From: Thiohalorhabdus denitrificans
GTDB taxonomy: Bacteria > Pseudomonadota > Gammaproteobacteria > Thiohalorhabdales > Thiohalorhabdaceae
Direction: 5' to 3'
DNA length: 64,000 nt
NCBI RefSeq assembly: GCF_001399755.1
Contig: NZ_LJCP01000006.1
Location: 280,155-344,154, forward strand
The position numbers and the translations under genes are program-made. The notes below the pieces were generated by a model. That model made no database searches, was not told the origin of the DNA, and saw nothing but the letters and a program-made list of their open reading frames with translations. Numbering within the stretch: the first letter of the stretch is position 1; each line of letters starts with the position of its first letter. This document shows positions 1 to 8,005 of this stretch, piece after piece.

Positions 1-1101
1 GGCGTCCTGGGCAACCTCCAGGGCCCGTTCCTCCTGCCCCGCCCCAAGCAGGGTGGTGATGAAGGCCCGGCTCCCGGCCAGGAAGGGTTTGTCGTCCTCC
101 CGGGCACGCAGCACCTCGTAGAGCTGCTCCCAGCGGTTCAGGTCGGTGGGGTGGTCGGCGACCTCCGCGCGCAGGAGCTCCGTCGCTTCGGCGAGCCGCT
201 CCTCCCGTACCAGCTTTGTGATCCGCTCGCGGCGGGAAGGCTCGGGCTTTTTCGGGGGGCGGGCCGGCTGTTTGGGTCGCTGGCGGGTGACGTACCCGAG
301 CTCCCGGTGGTGGGGGGCGGCCAGCTCCCCCGCCGTCCGGAAGGTGAAGATCAGCGAATAGGCAGCCAGGGAGGTGGCCAGGGCGAGGAGGCCCCAGAGG
401 GGGATCCGCCCTGACAGCAGCACGACGGCGAGCCCCGTGGCCCCCGCCAGGAGCAGGAGGGTAAGCGCCGTCCCCAGGAGCGGGCGGCCTATGGTGCGAA
501 TGACCGCCGCCAGGCGCAGGGGATGGAAACCGGCCTCCATGGCCGGGAACAGGCCTTCCTCCCGCCCGATCACCAGGGCGGTGGCGGGAAGGAGAACCGC
601 CCAGGCCAGGGCCCAGGGCAGGAGCGCCAGCGGACCCACCGCCACCAGGGACCCCACCCCCAGGGCCCCGTGGGCCATCAGCGCTCCCAGCAGCCCCACC
701 ACCCGGACCAGGGTCGGTCCGTGGGGCTGCAGGAAGGAGGGCGCGTCGGCGGGGTTTCCCCGTGCCGTCCGGTCGAGGACCTGAAAGCCGAAGTGCAGGA
801 CCGCCACGGTGACGACCAAGCCCACAAAGATGCCCAGCACGGGCAGGGCCATGGCCGGCCCCAGTACCCCCGAGGCCGCCAGGAAAGCCAGGGCCCAGCC
901 CCGGAGCGGGTAGAGCGCGGTCCCCGGGTCGGGCGGGAAGTTCCAGTCCGCGCCCTGTCCCAGCCGCTCGGGCGGCTGGTGGCAGCGCGGGCAGCGGCGG
1001 CCGGTCTTCTCGAGGCAGCGTTCACACAGACGCACCCCGCAGGCGGCGCAGAACCAGTCCGCCGCCTGTCCGGCGTGCGTGGAGCAATGGGTCGAGGTCA
1101 T
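1..1101 (-). CDS. Zinc-finger (B-box-like) multipass membrane protein, C-terminus cut by window edge
   Basis: The reading frame opens at the ATG at 1101 and stays open to base 1, so 367 residues are visible and the C-terminus is missing. Residues 6-40 hold seven cysteines (C6, C18, C21, C26, C29, C37, C40) in CxxC pairs with histidines, the pattern of a B-box-type zinc finger. About five or six hydrophobic segments follow between residues 60 and 240, then a charged linker (around 250-285). The visible end is helical and TPR-like, with alternating Leu/Ala/Glu. It lies upstream of and on the same strand as nothing else visible; a membrane protein of the BPSS1780 type starts 860 bases away on the same strand. 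Function is unknown. The metal site and membrane topology are direct readings; a protein-interaction role is inference. Confidence 0.75.
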   Translation of the reverse strand, partial: MTSTHCSTHAGQAADWFCAACGVRLCERCLEKTGRRCPRCHQPPERLGQGADWNFPPDPGTALYPLRGWALAFLAASGVLGPAMALPVLGIFVGLVVTVAVLHFGFQVLDRTARGNPADAPSFLQPHGPTLVRVVGLLGALMAHGALGVGSLVAVGPLALLPWALAWAVLLPATALVIGREEGLFPAMEAGFHPLRLAAVIRTIGRPLLGTALTLLLLAGATGLAVVLLSGRIPLWGLLALATSLAAYSLIFTFRTAGELAAPHHRELGYVTRQRPKQPARPPKKPEPSRRERITKLVREERLAEATELLRAEVADHPTDLNRWEQLYEVLRAREDDKPFLAGSRAFITTLLGAGQEERALEVAQDA

Positions 1102-1220
1102 CGGGCTCCCCCCCTTTGGTACCCGAAGGGGACAACCCTAGAGGTCCGCCGGGGGTTGCGCAACTGTCGCCGTGTGGCGCCAAATCCGGGGTCGAAGGTG
1201 TCGGGAGGGCCGTGCCCCGG

Positions 1221-1961
1221 TCAGACCGGCAGGGCGGTTTCCTCTTCCGGCTGCCGGGGGTCGTGGTCGGCGTGGGGGAAGATCTCGGTGAAGCTGGCGT
1301 AGGCGGCCCCCGCCCCCACTGGCCCGAGGACCAGAAAGCCCAGCCCGTAGGGGATGGCGGCCACGGCCGCGAGGGCGGCGTAGACCAGACCGAACAGCAG
1401 CAGGGGCAGGAGGTTACGGAGGACGGCCCGGAGGCTGGCTCCCAGGGCCCCGGGGAGGCGGCTGGCCGTGAAGGCCACCAGGGGGGTGGCGAAGTAGAAG
1501 GCCGCCGCAGCGCTCAGCCCGAGGAGCAGGATCAGCAGCCCCCCGAGACCGCTTTCCGCCCAAAAGGGGCCCTGGGCCGGCGGAGCGCTCGGCTCGGGCA
1601 GGGTCTCCGCCATGGCGAGGAACAGGCCGGCCAGGAGGAAGGTGGCGGCGAGGGCCAGGCCCCCCAGGCCCAGCAGGCGGCCCCGGGTGCGGGCGTCGGT
1701 GAGCCCCTCGAAGAGGTGGCCCAGCCGCACCGGGTCCCCGCGGGAGCCGTCCCGCGCGGCGAGCAGCAGGCCGGCCCCGAAGGCCGGGGCCAGTAGCGTG
1801 GCCACCAGTCCGCCGAGGACAGGGATGAGGTTCAGGGCCAGGACGACGACCACGTAGAGGAGGAACAGGGCGATCCAGGGGCCCGGCTGGGCGCGGAATC
1901 CGTTCCAGCCCTGGGCGAACCAGGCGAAGGCCCGGCCGATTCCGACACGTTGGGAATGCAT
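1221..1961 (-). CDS. BPSS1780-like integral membrane protein (paralog 1)
   Basis: A 246-residue protein. The start at 1961 was chosen because AGGAGG lies 7 bases upstream; an in-frame start 17 codons earlier lacks a site. The N-terminus has the motif GWNGFRAQPGPWI, followed by about six hydrophobic helices and an acidic C-terminal tail (HADHDPRQPEEE). Its layout and motifs match the protein at 3824-4555 (GWSAFRSAPGPWV, NFIPLIGP versus NLIPVLGG, and a terminal EIFP/EVFP), so the two are paralogs on either side of the asparaginase gene. The family is known only as a conserved proteobacterial membrane protein; no activity is established. It probably sits in the inner membrane. Confidence 0.8.
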   Translation of the reverse strand: MHSQRVGIGRAFAWFAQGWNGFRAQPGPWIALFLLYVVVVLALNLIPVLGGLVATLLAPAFGAGLLLAARDGSRGDPVRLGHLFEGLTDARTRGRLLGLGGLALAATFLLAGLFLAMAETLPEPSAPPAQGPFWAESGLGGLLILLLGLSAAAAFYFATPLVAFTASRLPGALGASLRAVLRNLLPLLLFGLVYAALAAVAAIPYGLGFLVLGPVGAGAAYASFTEIFPHADHDPRQPEEETALPV

Positions 1962-2144
1962 GCGGCCTCCTGGGGATGCGTGGAAAGGGCGTCCGACCCG
2001 GGGAGCGCACATTATAGGGCGGACCGCCCGGGAGGTCAGCTTGGCCCCTCAATGGGGTGCACCAGAAGGCCCTTCCCGGGCCGGGAAGGGCCTTACGAAC
2101 AGGAGGACGCCCCCGTAGCAGGAGGGATATTCCCCCGGTACGGG

Positions 2145-2190
2145 TTTTTCCCCACAGCATCTGTGGAGAACCTTGTGGAGTTCTGCGGGA
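2145..2190 (+). repeat. DnaA-box-like repeat element, copy 1
   Basis: The element reads TTTTTCCCCACAGCAT followed by CTGTGGAGAACCTTGTGGAG. The inner part, CCACAG..CTGTGG, is an inverted repeat. TGTGGAGAA differs by one base from the DnaA-box complement TGTGGATAA. A second copy lies at 2366-2410 and a third relative at 25208-25240. Whether DnaA binds is inference. Confidence 0.55.
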
Positions 2191-2321
2191 GATTGCCTCG
2201 GAAGCACCGCCTGGCAGGGACTTTGGCACTTTGGACCAATTTCTGGTCAGTATTTTTAGTCAATAAAAACAGGATATTAAATGAGACGTTGCGGAGGGCC
2301 TGGCGGGGCGGCCCCTGCCAC

Positions 2322-2337
2322 GCGAGTGAATGCTCGC
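2322..2337. repeat. Palindrome GCGAG-N6-CTCGC next to a TGTGGA word
   Basis: Perfect 5-base arms (GCGAG at 2322-2326, CTCGC at 2333-2337) enclose TGAATG and are followed at once by TTGTGGATG. A partner with the same layout (GAGTG-AG-CACTC followed by GCCTGTGGA) lies at 2544-2563. The pair could be operator half-sites or part of a repeated element. Confidence 0.4.
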
Positions 2338-2365
2338 TTGTGGATGTTGGGCAGTCCGGCGACCC

Positions 2366-2410
2366 GTTTTTCCCACAGCACTTGTGGAAAACCCTGTGCA
2401 ATTTCCCGGG
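2366..2410 (+). repeat. DnaA-box-like repeat element, copy 2
   Basis: It reads TTTTTCCCACAGCACTTG followed by TGGAAAACCCTGTGCAAT and aligns with the copy at 2145-2190 over about 40 bases with few differences. TGTGGAAAA is one base from the DnaA-box complement TGTGGATAA. Confidence 0.55.
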
Positions 2411-2543
2411 AAAGGTTGGCTTAGCCCCGGCGCGCCAAGGGGCTCCGCGGTTTGGTACAGTTCATAGGCATAAAAAAGGTTCTTTAAAACCAGCTATTTG
2501 CACGCATTTCCCTGATTGGCTGGATGTTGCCCGGATTTCGCAT

Positions 2544-2555
2544 GAGTGAGCACTC
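2544..2555. repeat. Palindrome GAGTG-AG-CACTC
   Basis: A perfect 5-base inverted repeat with a 2-base centre, followed by GCCTGTGGAGAG. It mirrors the arrangement at 2322-2345. It lies 60 bases beyond the stop of the leftward asparaginase gene. Confidence 0.4.
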
Positions 2556-2614
2556 GCCTGTGGAGAGAGGGTTGCGCCCGGTTGCTGCCGCTGGCAGGAC
2601 AGCCCGGGGTAGGG

Positions 2615-3580
2615 CTACGCCGGGGCGGGGCCCTTGGGGGGATCGTCCCCGGTACGGCCGGTGTGCACCAGGGCACTGCGGATTTCCTCCGTGCCCTCAC
2701 GCGCCACCGCGTGGGGCATGTGGGGGGTGCGGTGGGCGATGATCGGCTCCCCGGCGGGGTCGACACCGATGATCCCCACCTCCGATCCCAGGTGGTGCTC
2801 CAGGTCGTCGAGGGTCGCCGCGATGGCCTCCCGGAGGCTCTCACCGGCGCCGACGCGACAGGCCGTCACTCGGGCCGTGCCGTGCCGCATCATGAGCTCG
2901 CCCTGCCCGGTGGCGGCCACGGCGCAGCGGTCGTCGGCGAAGTGGCCGCTGCCGGGGAGCGGGGAGTCACCCACCCGCCCGGGCAGCTTGAGCGCCACCC
3001 CGCCGGTGGAGGTGGCCGAGGCCAGGGCGCCCTGCCCGTCGACGGCCACCGCCCCCACCGTATCCCCCTCGAGGTCGGGGTGGTCACGCAGGAGCCCGGA
3101 GAGGCGCCCGAACTCCCCGGGGCTGTCCTCCAGCCGCGCGCGCAGCCGACTCCAGCGGTTGCGCGCCGCCGCGGTGACGGGGTTGTAGTCCGCGTAGCCC
3201 AGGCTCCGGGCGAACTGCAGCGCCCCGGGACCGGCCAGCAAGGCGTGGTCGCTCCGCTCCATGACCGCCCGGGCGACGAGGACGGGGTTGCGCACCCGCG
3301 GCAGGGCCGCGACGTTGCCGGTGGCCCACCTCGGGCCCCACATGACGCCGGCGTCCATCTCCACGCTCCCCGGCAGGCTCAGGGTGGAGCCGGTGCCGGC
3401 GTTGAACAGGGGATCGTCCTCCAGGGCGCGCACCGCGGCGGTCACCGCCTCCAGGGCCGAGTGCCCCGCCGCTAGCAGGTCTCTGCCCGCCTCGGCCGCC
3501 ACGCGGACCCCGTAGGTGATCTCCCGCTCTCGCTCCGGCGGCCAGCTGCCCGCGCCTCCGTGAACCACAATGGCGTACAT
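2615..3580 (-). CDS. iaaA: Isoaspartyl peptidase / plant-type L-asparaginase (Ntn hydrolase)
   Basis: A 321-residue protein of normal length for the type III asparaginase/isoaspartyl aminopeptidase family, which cleaves itself to expose a threonine nucleophile and hydrolyses beta-aspartyl dipeptides and L-asparagine in the cytoplasm. The N-terminus has the family hallmark IVVHGGAG. LFNAGTGSTL (about 58-67) and MDAGVM follow, and the autocleavage site is GD-TVGAVA with T174 as the nucleophile. STGG (T192) and GRVGDSPLPGSG (around 201-212) form the substrate pocket. The start at 3580 follows GGGGA; an upstream in-frame start would add a basic, unrelated leader. It is flanked by two BPSS1780-like paralogs. 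Family assignment is firm; the preferred substrate is not readable from the sequence. Confidence 0.93.
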   Translation of the reverse strand: MYAIVVHGGAGSWPPEREREITYGVRVAAEAGRDLLAAGHSALEAVTAAVRALEDDPLFNAGTGSTLSLPGSVEMDAGVMWGPRWATGNVAALPRVRNPVLVARAVMERSDHALLAGPGALQFARSLGYADYNPVTAAARNRWSRLRARLEDSPGEFGRLSGLLRDHPDLEGDTVGAVAVDGQGALASATSTGGVALKLPGRVGDSPLPGSGHFADDRCAVAATGQGELMMRHGTARVTACRVGAGESLREAIAATLDDLEHHLGSEVGIIGVDPAGEPIIAHRTPHMPHAVAREGTEEIRSALVHTGRTGDDPPKGPAPA

Positions 3581-3653
3581 GGGTTTCCCCCGCTGACGGT
3601 ATCGCCTCCGGCGTGCATGGTGGGTAGACGGCGCCACCCCGGGAGGGGTTCCC

Positions 3654-3869
3654 ATGGGTAGTCCCTGGATCTGGCTCGTCTCGGTAGCCTTCGCCGCGCT
3701 GCTGGCCCGGGGGGCCGCCCGCCGGGGCGGGAATCCCGTCCTCTGGGGCGGTCTGGGATTCTTCTTCGGCCCGCTGCCCCTGCCCTTCCTGCTGCTGGTC
3801 CCCGTGCGCCGGCCCGGCCGGGCCTATTCGGCGGACTCCTCCGGGGGTTCCGGGAAGACCTCCCGGTAG
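3654..3869 (+). CDS. Small two-helix membrane protein
   Basis: A 71-residue product with two hydrophobic stretches (about residues 5-20 and 28-50) around a basic, glycine-rich turn (ARRGGNPVLWGGLGFFFGPL). The NPVLWG..GFFFGPL pattern recurs in many uncharacterised small inner-membrane proteins. A GGGAGGGG site precedes the ATG. The last 46 bases overlap, tail to tail, the end of the leftward gene at 3824-4555. No function is assigned; a real but minor gene is the likeliest reading. Confidence 0.55.
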   Translation: MGSPWIWLVSVAFAALLARGAARRGGNPVLWGGLGFFFGPLPLPFLLLVPVRRPGRAYSADSSGGSGKTSR

Positions 3870-4555
3870 GCCCGGTAAGCGGCGGCCATCCCCACCGGCA
3901 GGAGGAGGAGGAAGCCCAGTCCCATGGGCAGCACGGCCACGAACCCCAGGATCAGATAGAGCACCAGGAAGAGCAGTACGGCTCCGAGGTTGCGCAGGCA
4001 GGCCCCGAAGCTCTCCCGCATGGCCGCCACCGGGTCCAGGTCCCGGAAGGTCACCAGGGGAATGGCGAAGAACAGGGCAAAGCTGACCGCCAGCATGACG
4101 AGGAGGGTGGCGATCAGGGCCCCCATGGGCGGGGGTCCGCCGGGCATGGGCTCGGTGGGGCCGCCGGGCCCCATGCCGCCCCCCGGGGCCACCTCGCCAG
4201 GAGCGGTATAGACGAGGATCAGCCCCGCCAACAGGGTGGCGGCCAGGGCCACGGCGCCCAGCACCAGCAGTGGGCCGCGGCTCTGGGCGTCGCCGAGGGC
4301 CTGGAACAGCATGCCCGCCCGGACGTCCGTGCCATCCTCGGCCGCCCGGGCCATGAGCAGGAACCCCGCCAGCAGGCCGGGCCCGATCACCGCCCCCGCG
4401 ATGGGCCCGATCAGGGGGATGAAGTTGAGGAGCAGGGTGATGAGCAGGTAGCCGGCCGCGGCGAGGACCCAAGGGCCCGGTGCGGACCGGAAGGCGGACC
4501 AGCCGTCGGCGTACCAGCCGGCCCCCCGGGCCCCAGCAACACGATGATTGGCCAT
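3824..4555 (-). CDS. BPSS1780-like integral membrane protein (paralog 2)
   Basis: A 243-residue hydrophobic protein with about six predicted helices. The motifs GWSAFRSAPGPWV and NFIPLIGP near the N-terminus and YREVFPEPPEESAE at the C-terminus match the paralog at 1221-1961. A Gly/Pro/Met-rich loop lies around residues 122-145, between helices three and four. It is probably an inner-membrane protein of unknown function. It is divergent from the MFS transporter gene, with about 260 bases between the two starts, so that gap should hold both promoters. Confidence 0.8.
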   Translation of the reverse strand: MANHRVAGARGAGWYADGWSAFRSAPGPWVLAAAGYLLITLLLNFIPLIGPIAGAVIGPGLLAGFLLMARAAEDGTDVRAGMLFQALGDAQSRGPLLVLGAVALAATLLAGLILVYTAPGEVAPGGGMGPGGPTEPMPGGPPPMGALIATLLVMLAVSFALFFAIPLVTFRDLDPVAAMRESFGACLRNLGAVLLFLVLYLILGFVAVLPMGLGFLLLLPVGMAAAYRAYREVFPEPPEESAE

Positions 4556-4815
4556 GGCGCCTTCCTTCCCCCGGTGGATGGTGGTGCGGCGGGGTGTCGT
4601 CCGGACGTGTCCGGCCCCCTATCGGCAACGTAAGGCGGCTCCGGTACGGCGTCAATCGGCGGAACCTCCCTACTGTCAAGGCCCGATGGGGACTTCCGGA
4701 CAAAAGGGGAGCTCCCCTGGACAGGGCCGTCTTAGGGACCGGGCGCGGGTACGTCCTGGCGGGGCGGGTTCGGTACAATCCGGGTCCGTTCCGATCGGAC
4801 CCCGGGAGCACCGCC

Positions 4816-6057
4816 TTGGAGTATCTCCGCTTCGTCCGCGCCAACGGCCGTTTCCTGGGCTTCGGCCTGCTGGCCGTGGCCCTGTCAGGCTTCGGCCAGA
4901 CCTATTTCATCTCCCTGTTCGGCGGGGAAATCCGGGCCGCCTTCGACCTCGGTCACGGCGCGTTCGGCGGCGTCTATTCGGCGGCCACCCTGGCGAGCGG
5001 GGTGCTCCTGCTCTGGGCCGGGCAGCAGCTGGACCGCCTGGACCTGCGGCTGGTGGCCGCCCTGGTGGTGGTCGGCGTGGCGGCGGGCAGCCTGCTGATG
5101 GCGGCGGCCGGCGGCGTCCTGGCGCTGGCGGCGGCCATGTTCCTGCTGCGCTTCGCCGGCCAGGGGCTCATGACCCACATGGCCTTCACCAGCATGGGCC
5201 GGTATTTCGAGGCGGGGCGCGGCAAGGCCGTGAGCATCGCCGGCATGGGCATGCCCCTCGGCGAGGCGCTTCTGCCGGCCGCGGCGGTTTCGGTGACCGC
5301 CGTCCTGGGCTGGCGGGGTGCCTGGACCGCCGCGGCGGTGTTCCTGGTTGGGGTGGCGCTGCCCCTGCTTCTGGGCCTGCTGCGGGGCCACGGCGCACGG
5401 CGCCGGGAGCTGAGCGCCCGGGAGTCCGCACACCCGGAACGGGAGGGAGACGGCCGAGGCCAATGGACCCGGGCCGAGGTGCTGCGCGATCCCCGCTTCT
5501 ACCTGCTCCTGCCGGCGGTGCTGGCGGCCCCCCTCATCGCCACCGCGTTGTTTTTCCATCAGGTGCATCTGGCCGACGCCAAGGGCTGGGCCCTCTCCTG
5601 GCTGGCCTCGAGCTTCCCCGCCTTCGCCGCCACCCATGTACTGGGGCTGCTGGTTTCGGGTCCCCTGGTGGACCGGGTGGGGGCCCGCCGCCTGCTGCCG
5701 GTGTTCCTCCTGCCTATGGCCGCGGGCCTGGCGGTCCTGGCCGCCTTCGACCAGGCGGCGGTGGCGCCGGTGTACCTGGCGCTGATGGGAGCCTCCATGG
5801 GGGCCACGGGCACCCTGCTGGGCGCGCTGTGGCCCGAGCTCTACGGGGTGGCGCACCTGGGGGCCATCCGGGCGGTGGTGCAATCGGCCATGGTGCTCTC
5901 CACGGCCATCGCCCCCGCGGCCGCGGGCCTGCTCATCGATTGGGGCCTTCCCATGGAGGCCCTGGCGCTCCTGCTGGATCTCTATATCGCCGGGGCGATC
6001 ACCCTGGTCCTGGTGGCCCTGCGCCTAAGGCCGGCGGGGGCGCACGCGGGGTCCTGA
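4816..6057 (+). CDS. Major facilitator superfamily transporter
   Basis: A 413-residue, twelve-helix permease. The start was placed at the TTG at 4816 (GGGAG 8 bases upstream), immediately before LEYLRFVRANGRFLGFG; longer in-frame versions would add a hydrophilic, Arg/Pro-rich leader that does not look coding. A cytoplasmic loop rich in Arg/Glu (about residues 195-220) splits the two six-helix halves, and SGPLVDRVGARRLLPV is the MFS motif-A-like loop of the second half. TACAAT at 4774-4779 could be a -10 element. The sequence resembles uncharacterised MFS proteins; the substrate cannot be read. The gene converges with nhaA across a perfect hairpin. Confidence 0.85.
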   Translation: MEYLRFVRANGRFLGFGLLAVALSGFGQTYFISLFGGEIRAAFDLGHGAFGGVYSAATLASGVLLLWAGQQLDRLDLRLVAALVVVGVAAGSLLMAAAGGVLALAAAMFLLRFAGQGLMTHMAFTSMGRYFEAGRGKAVSIAGMGMPLGEALLPAAAVSVTAVLGWRGAWTAAAVFLVGVALPLLLGLLRGHGARRRELSARESAHPEREGDGRGQWTRAEVLRDPRFYLLLPAVLAAPLIATALFFHQVHLADAKGWALSWLASSFPAFAATHVLGLLVSGPLVDRVGARRLLPVFLLPMAAGLAVLAAFDQAAVAPVYLALMGASMGATGTLLGALWPELYGVAHLGAIRAVVQSAMVLSTAIAPAAAGLLIDWGLPMEALALLLDLYIAGAITLVLVALRLRPAGAHAGS

Positions 6058-6068
6058 GCTACCAACGA

Positions 6069-6101
6069 CAAGCGCCCCACCGGGGACCGGCGGGGCGCTT
6101 G
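6069..6101. terminator. Bidirectional hairpin between MFS gene and nhaA
   Basis: Perfect 10-base arms CAAGCGCCCC and GGGGCGCTTG enclose a 13-base loop. It lies between two convergent genes (stops at 6057 and 6132) and lacks a clear T-run on either side, so it would work as a GC-rich, two-way terminator or a transcript-stabilising stem. Confidence 0.6.
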
Positions 6102-6131
6102 GACCGGAAGCGTCCGGAGGGGCTGGCCGGG

Positions 6132-7523
6132 TCAGGCGGTTCCGCCCTCCTCTTGGGGCACTGCCTCCAGCGCTTCCTGATCGCGCCGAGAGGCGGCGAC
6201 CAGCCAGAACGTGCCGCCCAGACCCGCCATCAGCGAGGCCGCCAGGATGCCGGTCTTGGCGAGGACGATGGTCTCCTCCATGCCGGCGAAGCCAAGGTTG
6301 GCGATGAAGATGGACATGGTGAAGCCGATGCCGCTCAGCATTCCCGCCCCCACCACGTGGGCGGTGCGGACGCCGGCGGGCAGCTCGCCGATCCCCAGGC
6401 GGGCGGCCAGCAGGGCGCCGCCGGCCACCCCGAGGGGCTTGCCCACCACCAGGCCCAGGATGATGCCCAGGGTCACCGGCTCGGACACCACGTTGCCCAG
6501 CTCTTCCAGGTGCAGCGGGATGCCCGCGTTGGCGAAGGCGAAGATGGGGATCACCAGCAGCGCCACGGGCAGGTGGAAGAGGTGCTCCAGGCGTTGCAGC
6601 GGGGTCTCCACCTGGTGGACGCCGTTCTCCAGCGTCTGCACCAGGGCGTGCTGGTCGGGGTTGTGGATCAGGCTGCGGCCGGGGCTGACCTTCTGGTCGA
6701 ACCGGTCCATGAGCTGGCGCACCAGGCGGCTGAAGGTTCGGGGGTCGAACTTGGGCCGCGCCGGGATGGTCCAGGCGGTGAGGATGCCGGCCAGGGTGGC
6801 GTGGATGCCGGACTGCAGCATGGCCAGCCACAGGAAGATGCCCACCAGGAAATAGGGCCACGGCTTGCGGATCCCCAGCAGGTTGAAGGCCACCAGCGTC
6901 CCCAGGAACAGCCCGCCCAGGCCCAGGGCGCCCAGGGCGATGTCCTCGGTGTAGAACAGGGCGATCACCGCCACCGCGCCGAGGTCGTCAACGATGGCCA
7001 GGGCCACCAGGAAGGTGAGCAGGGTCTTGGGCACCCGGGAGCCCAGCAGCACCATGATCCCCACCGCGAAGGCGATGTCGGTGGCCATGGGGATGGCCCA
7101 GCCGGCCGCCATGGGGCCCTCCGGGTTGATGAGGAAGTAGATCCCCGCCGGAACGAGCATGCCGCCGATGGCGGCCACGATGGGCACGGCGGCCTGCCGC
7201 ACCGAGGCCAGCTCGCCCACCAGCACCTCGCGCTTGATCTCCAGGCCCACCACGAAGAAGAACAGCCCCATCAGGCCGTCGTTGATCCAGTGGTGGAGGG
7301 AGTGCTCCAGGGTCCAGGGGCCGATGCTGAAAGCGATGGGGATGTGCAGCAGATCGTGGTAGAAGTGCCCCAGGACGCTGTTGGCCGCCACCAGAGCCAG
7401 GAGGGTGGTGGCGATGAGCAGCAGCCCGCTGGCGCTCTCCTGGTGGATGAACTCCTCGAACGGCGTGGCGATACGCTCGAAGGTGGGCTCGAGCGGGGCC
7501 TGATAGTCCCCCTCTTTCTTCAT
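6132..7523 (-). CDS. nhaA: Na+/H+ antiporter NhaA
   Basis: A 463-residue inner-membrane protein that would exchange sodium for protons. The start at 7523 (MKKEGDY) follows GGGAG; the in-frame ATG 22 codons upstream lacks a site. Family signatures are all present: GPMAAGWAIPMATDIAFA, the transport-site pair in ALAIVDDLGAVAVIALFY, GLVVGKPLGV, and SGIGFTMSIFIANLGF near the end. Length and about twelve helices fit the standalone NhaA family, with a longer insert (KFDPRTFSRLVRQLMDRF) as in many marine and halophile versions. It fits salt or alkaline stress tolerance. It is divergent from the small membrane protein at 7726. Confidence 0.95.
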   Translation of the reverse strand: MKKEGDYQAPLEPTFERIATPFEEFIHQESASGLLLIATTLLALVAANSVLGHFYHDLLHIPIAFSIGPWTLEHSLHHWINDGLMGLFFFVVGLEIKREVLVGELASVRQAAVPIVAAIGGMLVPAGIYFLINPEGPMAAGWAIPMATDIAFAVGIMVLLGSRVPKTLLTFLVALAIVDDLGAVAVIALFYTEDIALGALGLGGLFLGTLVAFNLLGIRKPWPYFLVGIFLWLAMLQSGIHATLAGILTAWTIPARPKFDPRTFSRLVRQLMDRFDQKVSPGRSLIHNPDQHALVQTLENGVHQVETPLQRLEHLFHLPVALLVIPIFAFANAGIPLHLEELGNVVSEPVTLGIILGLVVGKPLGVAGGALLAARLGIGELPAGVRTAHVVGAGMLSGIGFTMSIFIANLGFAGMEETIVLAKTGILAASLMAGLGGTFWLVAASRRDQEALEAVPQEEGGTA

Positions 7524-7725
7524 CTTGGCTCCCTGGTTGCGTGCGGACCGAAAAGAAGCGGCACTGTTTAGCAGGTGGCCGGGTTCCATGCAAGTCGGCT
7601 ATGGGGTATTCCTTTAAGGAATTTCCCGGCCCTCCGGGCACAGCTGGGGCGCCCGGGACTCGACCCGCTGGCCGCGAGCCGCTAAGGTATGGGCCTTCCC
7701 GAATCCCATACTCGAGGAGGAGCAA

Positions 7726-7917
7726 TTGGCCCCACCGGCACCCAAGCAGCCCAAGGTCTTCTGCCAGTTTCCCGTGCAGCTCGTCATCGAGGCGATCCTG
7801 CTGGTGATCGCCGCCAGCGTCTCCTTCGAGCTCGCCCTGCCGCTGGTCCTGGTGGCGATCGTCTTCCCCGCCTACTGCTTCGCCAAGGCCGAGCCGCCCG
7901 AGTCCGCCTCCAGCTAG
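7726..7917 (+). CDS. Small single- or double-pass membrane protein
   Basis: A 63-residue product starting at a TTG with a near-perfect site (GAGGAGG, 5 bases upstream), which is the main argument for a real gene. After a short polar N-terminus (PPAPKQPKVFCQFP) residues 17-52 are continuously hydrophobic, enough for a helical hairpin, with a charged tail. No family is recognised. It is divergent from nhaA with about 200 bases between the starts. A short GGGCCC repeat follows the stop. Confidence 0.55.
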   Translation: MAPPAPKQPKVFCQFPVQLVIEAILLVIAASVSFELALPLVLVAIVFPAYCFAKAEPPESASS

Positions 7918-8005
7918 GGGCCCTCTAGGGCCCAGCCGCGCCCTCCTCTATCTCGGCCCGGGGTGGTCCCGGGGCGGGCGCGTGCGTCCCGGCCTTCGTC
8001 GGGTC

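Larger units (their letters stand above)
1962..2614. other. 650-base non-coding region with repeats and AT-rich patches
   Basis: No convincing gene is seen. The stretch is visibly poorer in G+C than its surroundings, with T/A-rich patches around 2250-2285 and 2465-2505. It carries two copies of a TTTTTCCC-ACAGCA/TGTGGA element, five TGTGGA words all in one orientation (about 2163, 2174, 2339, 2383, 2559) and two short palindromes. It separates two leftward genes, so it also holds the terminator of the asparaginase gene and the promoter of the BPSS1780-like gene, neither of which is obvious. Confidence 0.6.

Noticed and set aside
146..1302. Several plus-strand open frames over the left edge.
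   Set aside because: The minus-strand frame from 1101 to 1 has a zinc-finger and membrane helices and fits a real gene; the plus-strand frames are Gly/Pro/Arg/Gln-rich and motif-free.
2145..2565. A true chromosomal replication origin.
   Set aside because: There are no dnaA, dnaN, gyrB, rpmH, mnmG or parAB neighbours, and no exact TTATCCACA box. It is kept only as a DnaA-box-like repeat finding.
4548..7571. A 1007-residue open frame on the plus strand across the MFS gene and nhaA.
   Set aside because: It is out of frame with the MFS gene and antisense to nhaA. The translation is Gly/Pro/Arg/His-rich low complexity with no domain; both real genes have strong family motifs.
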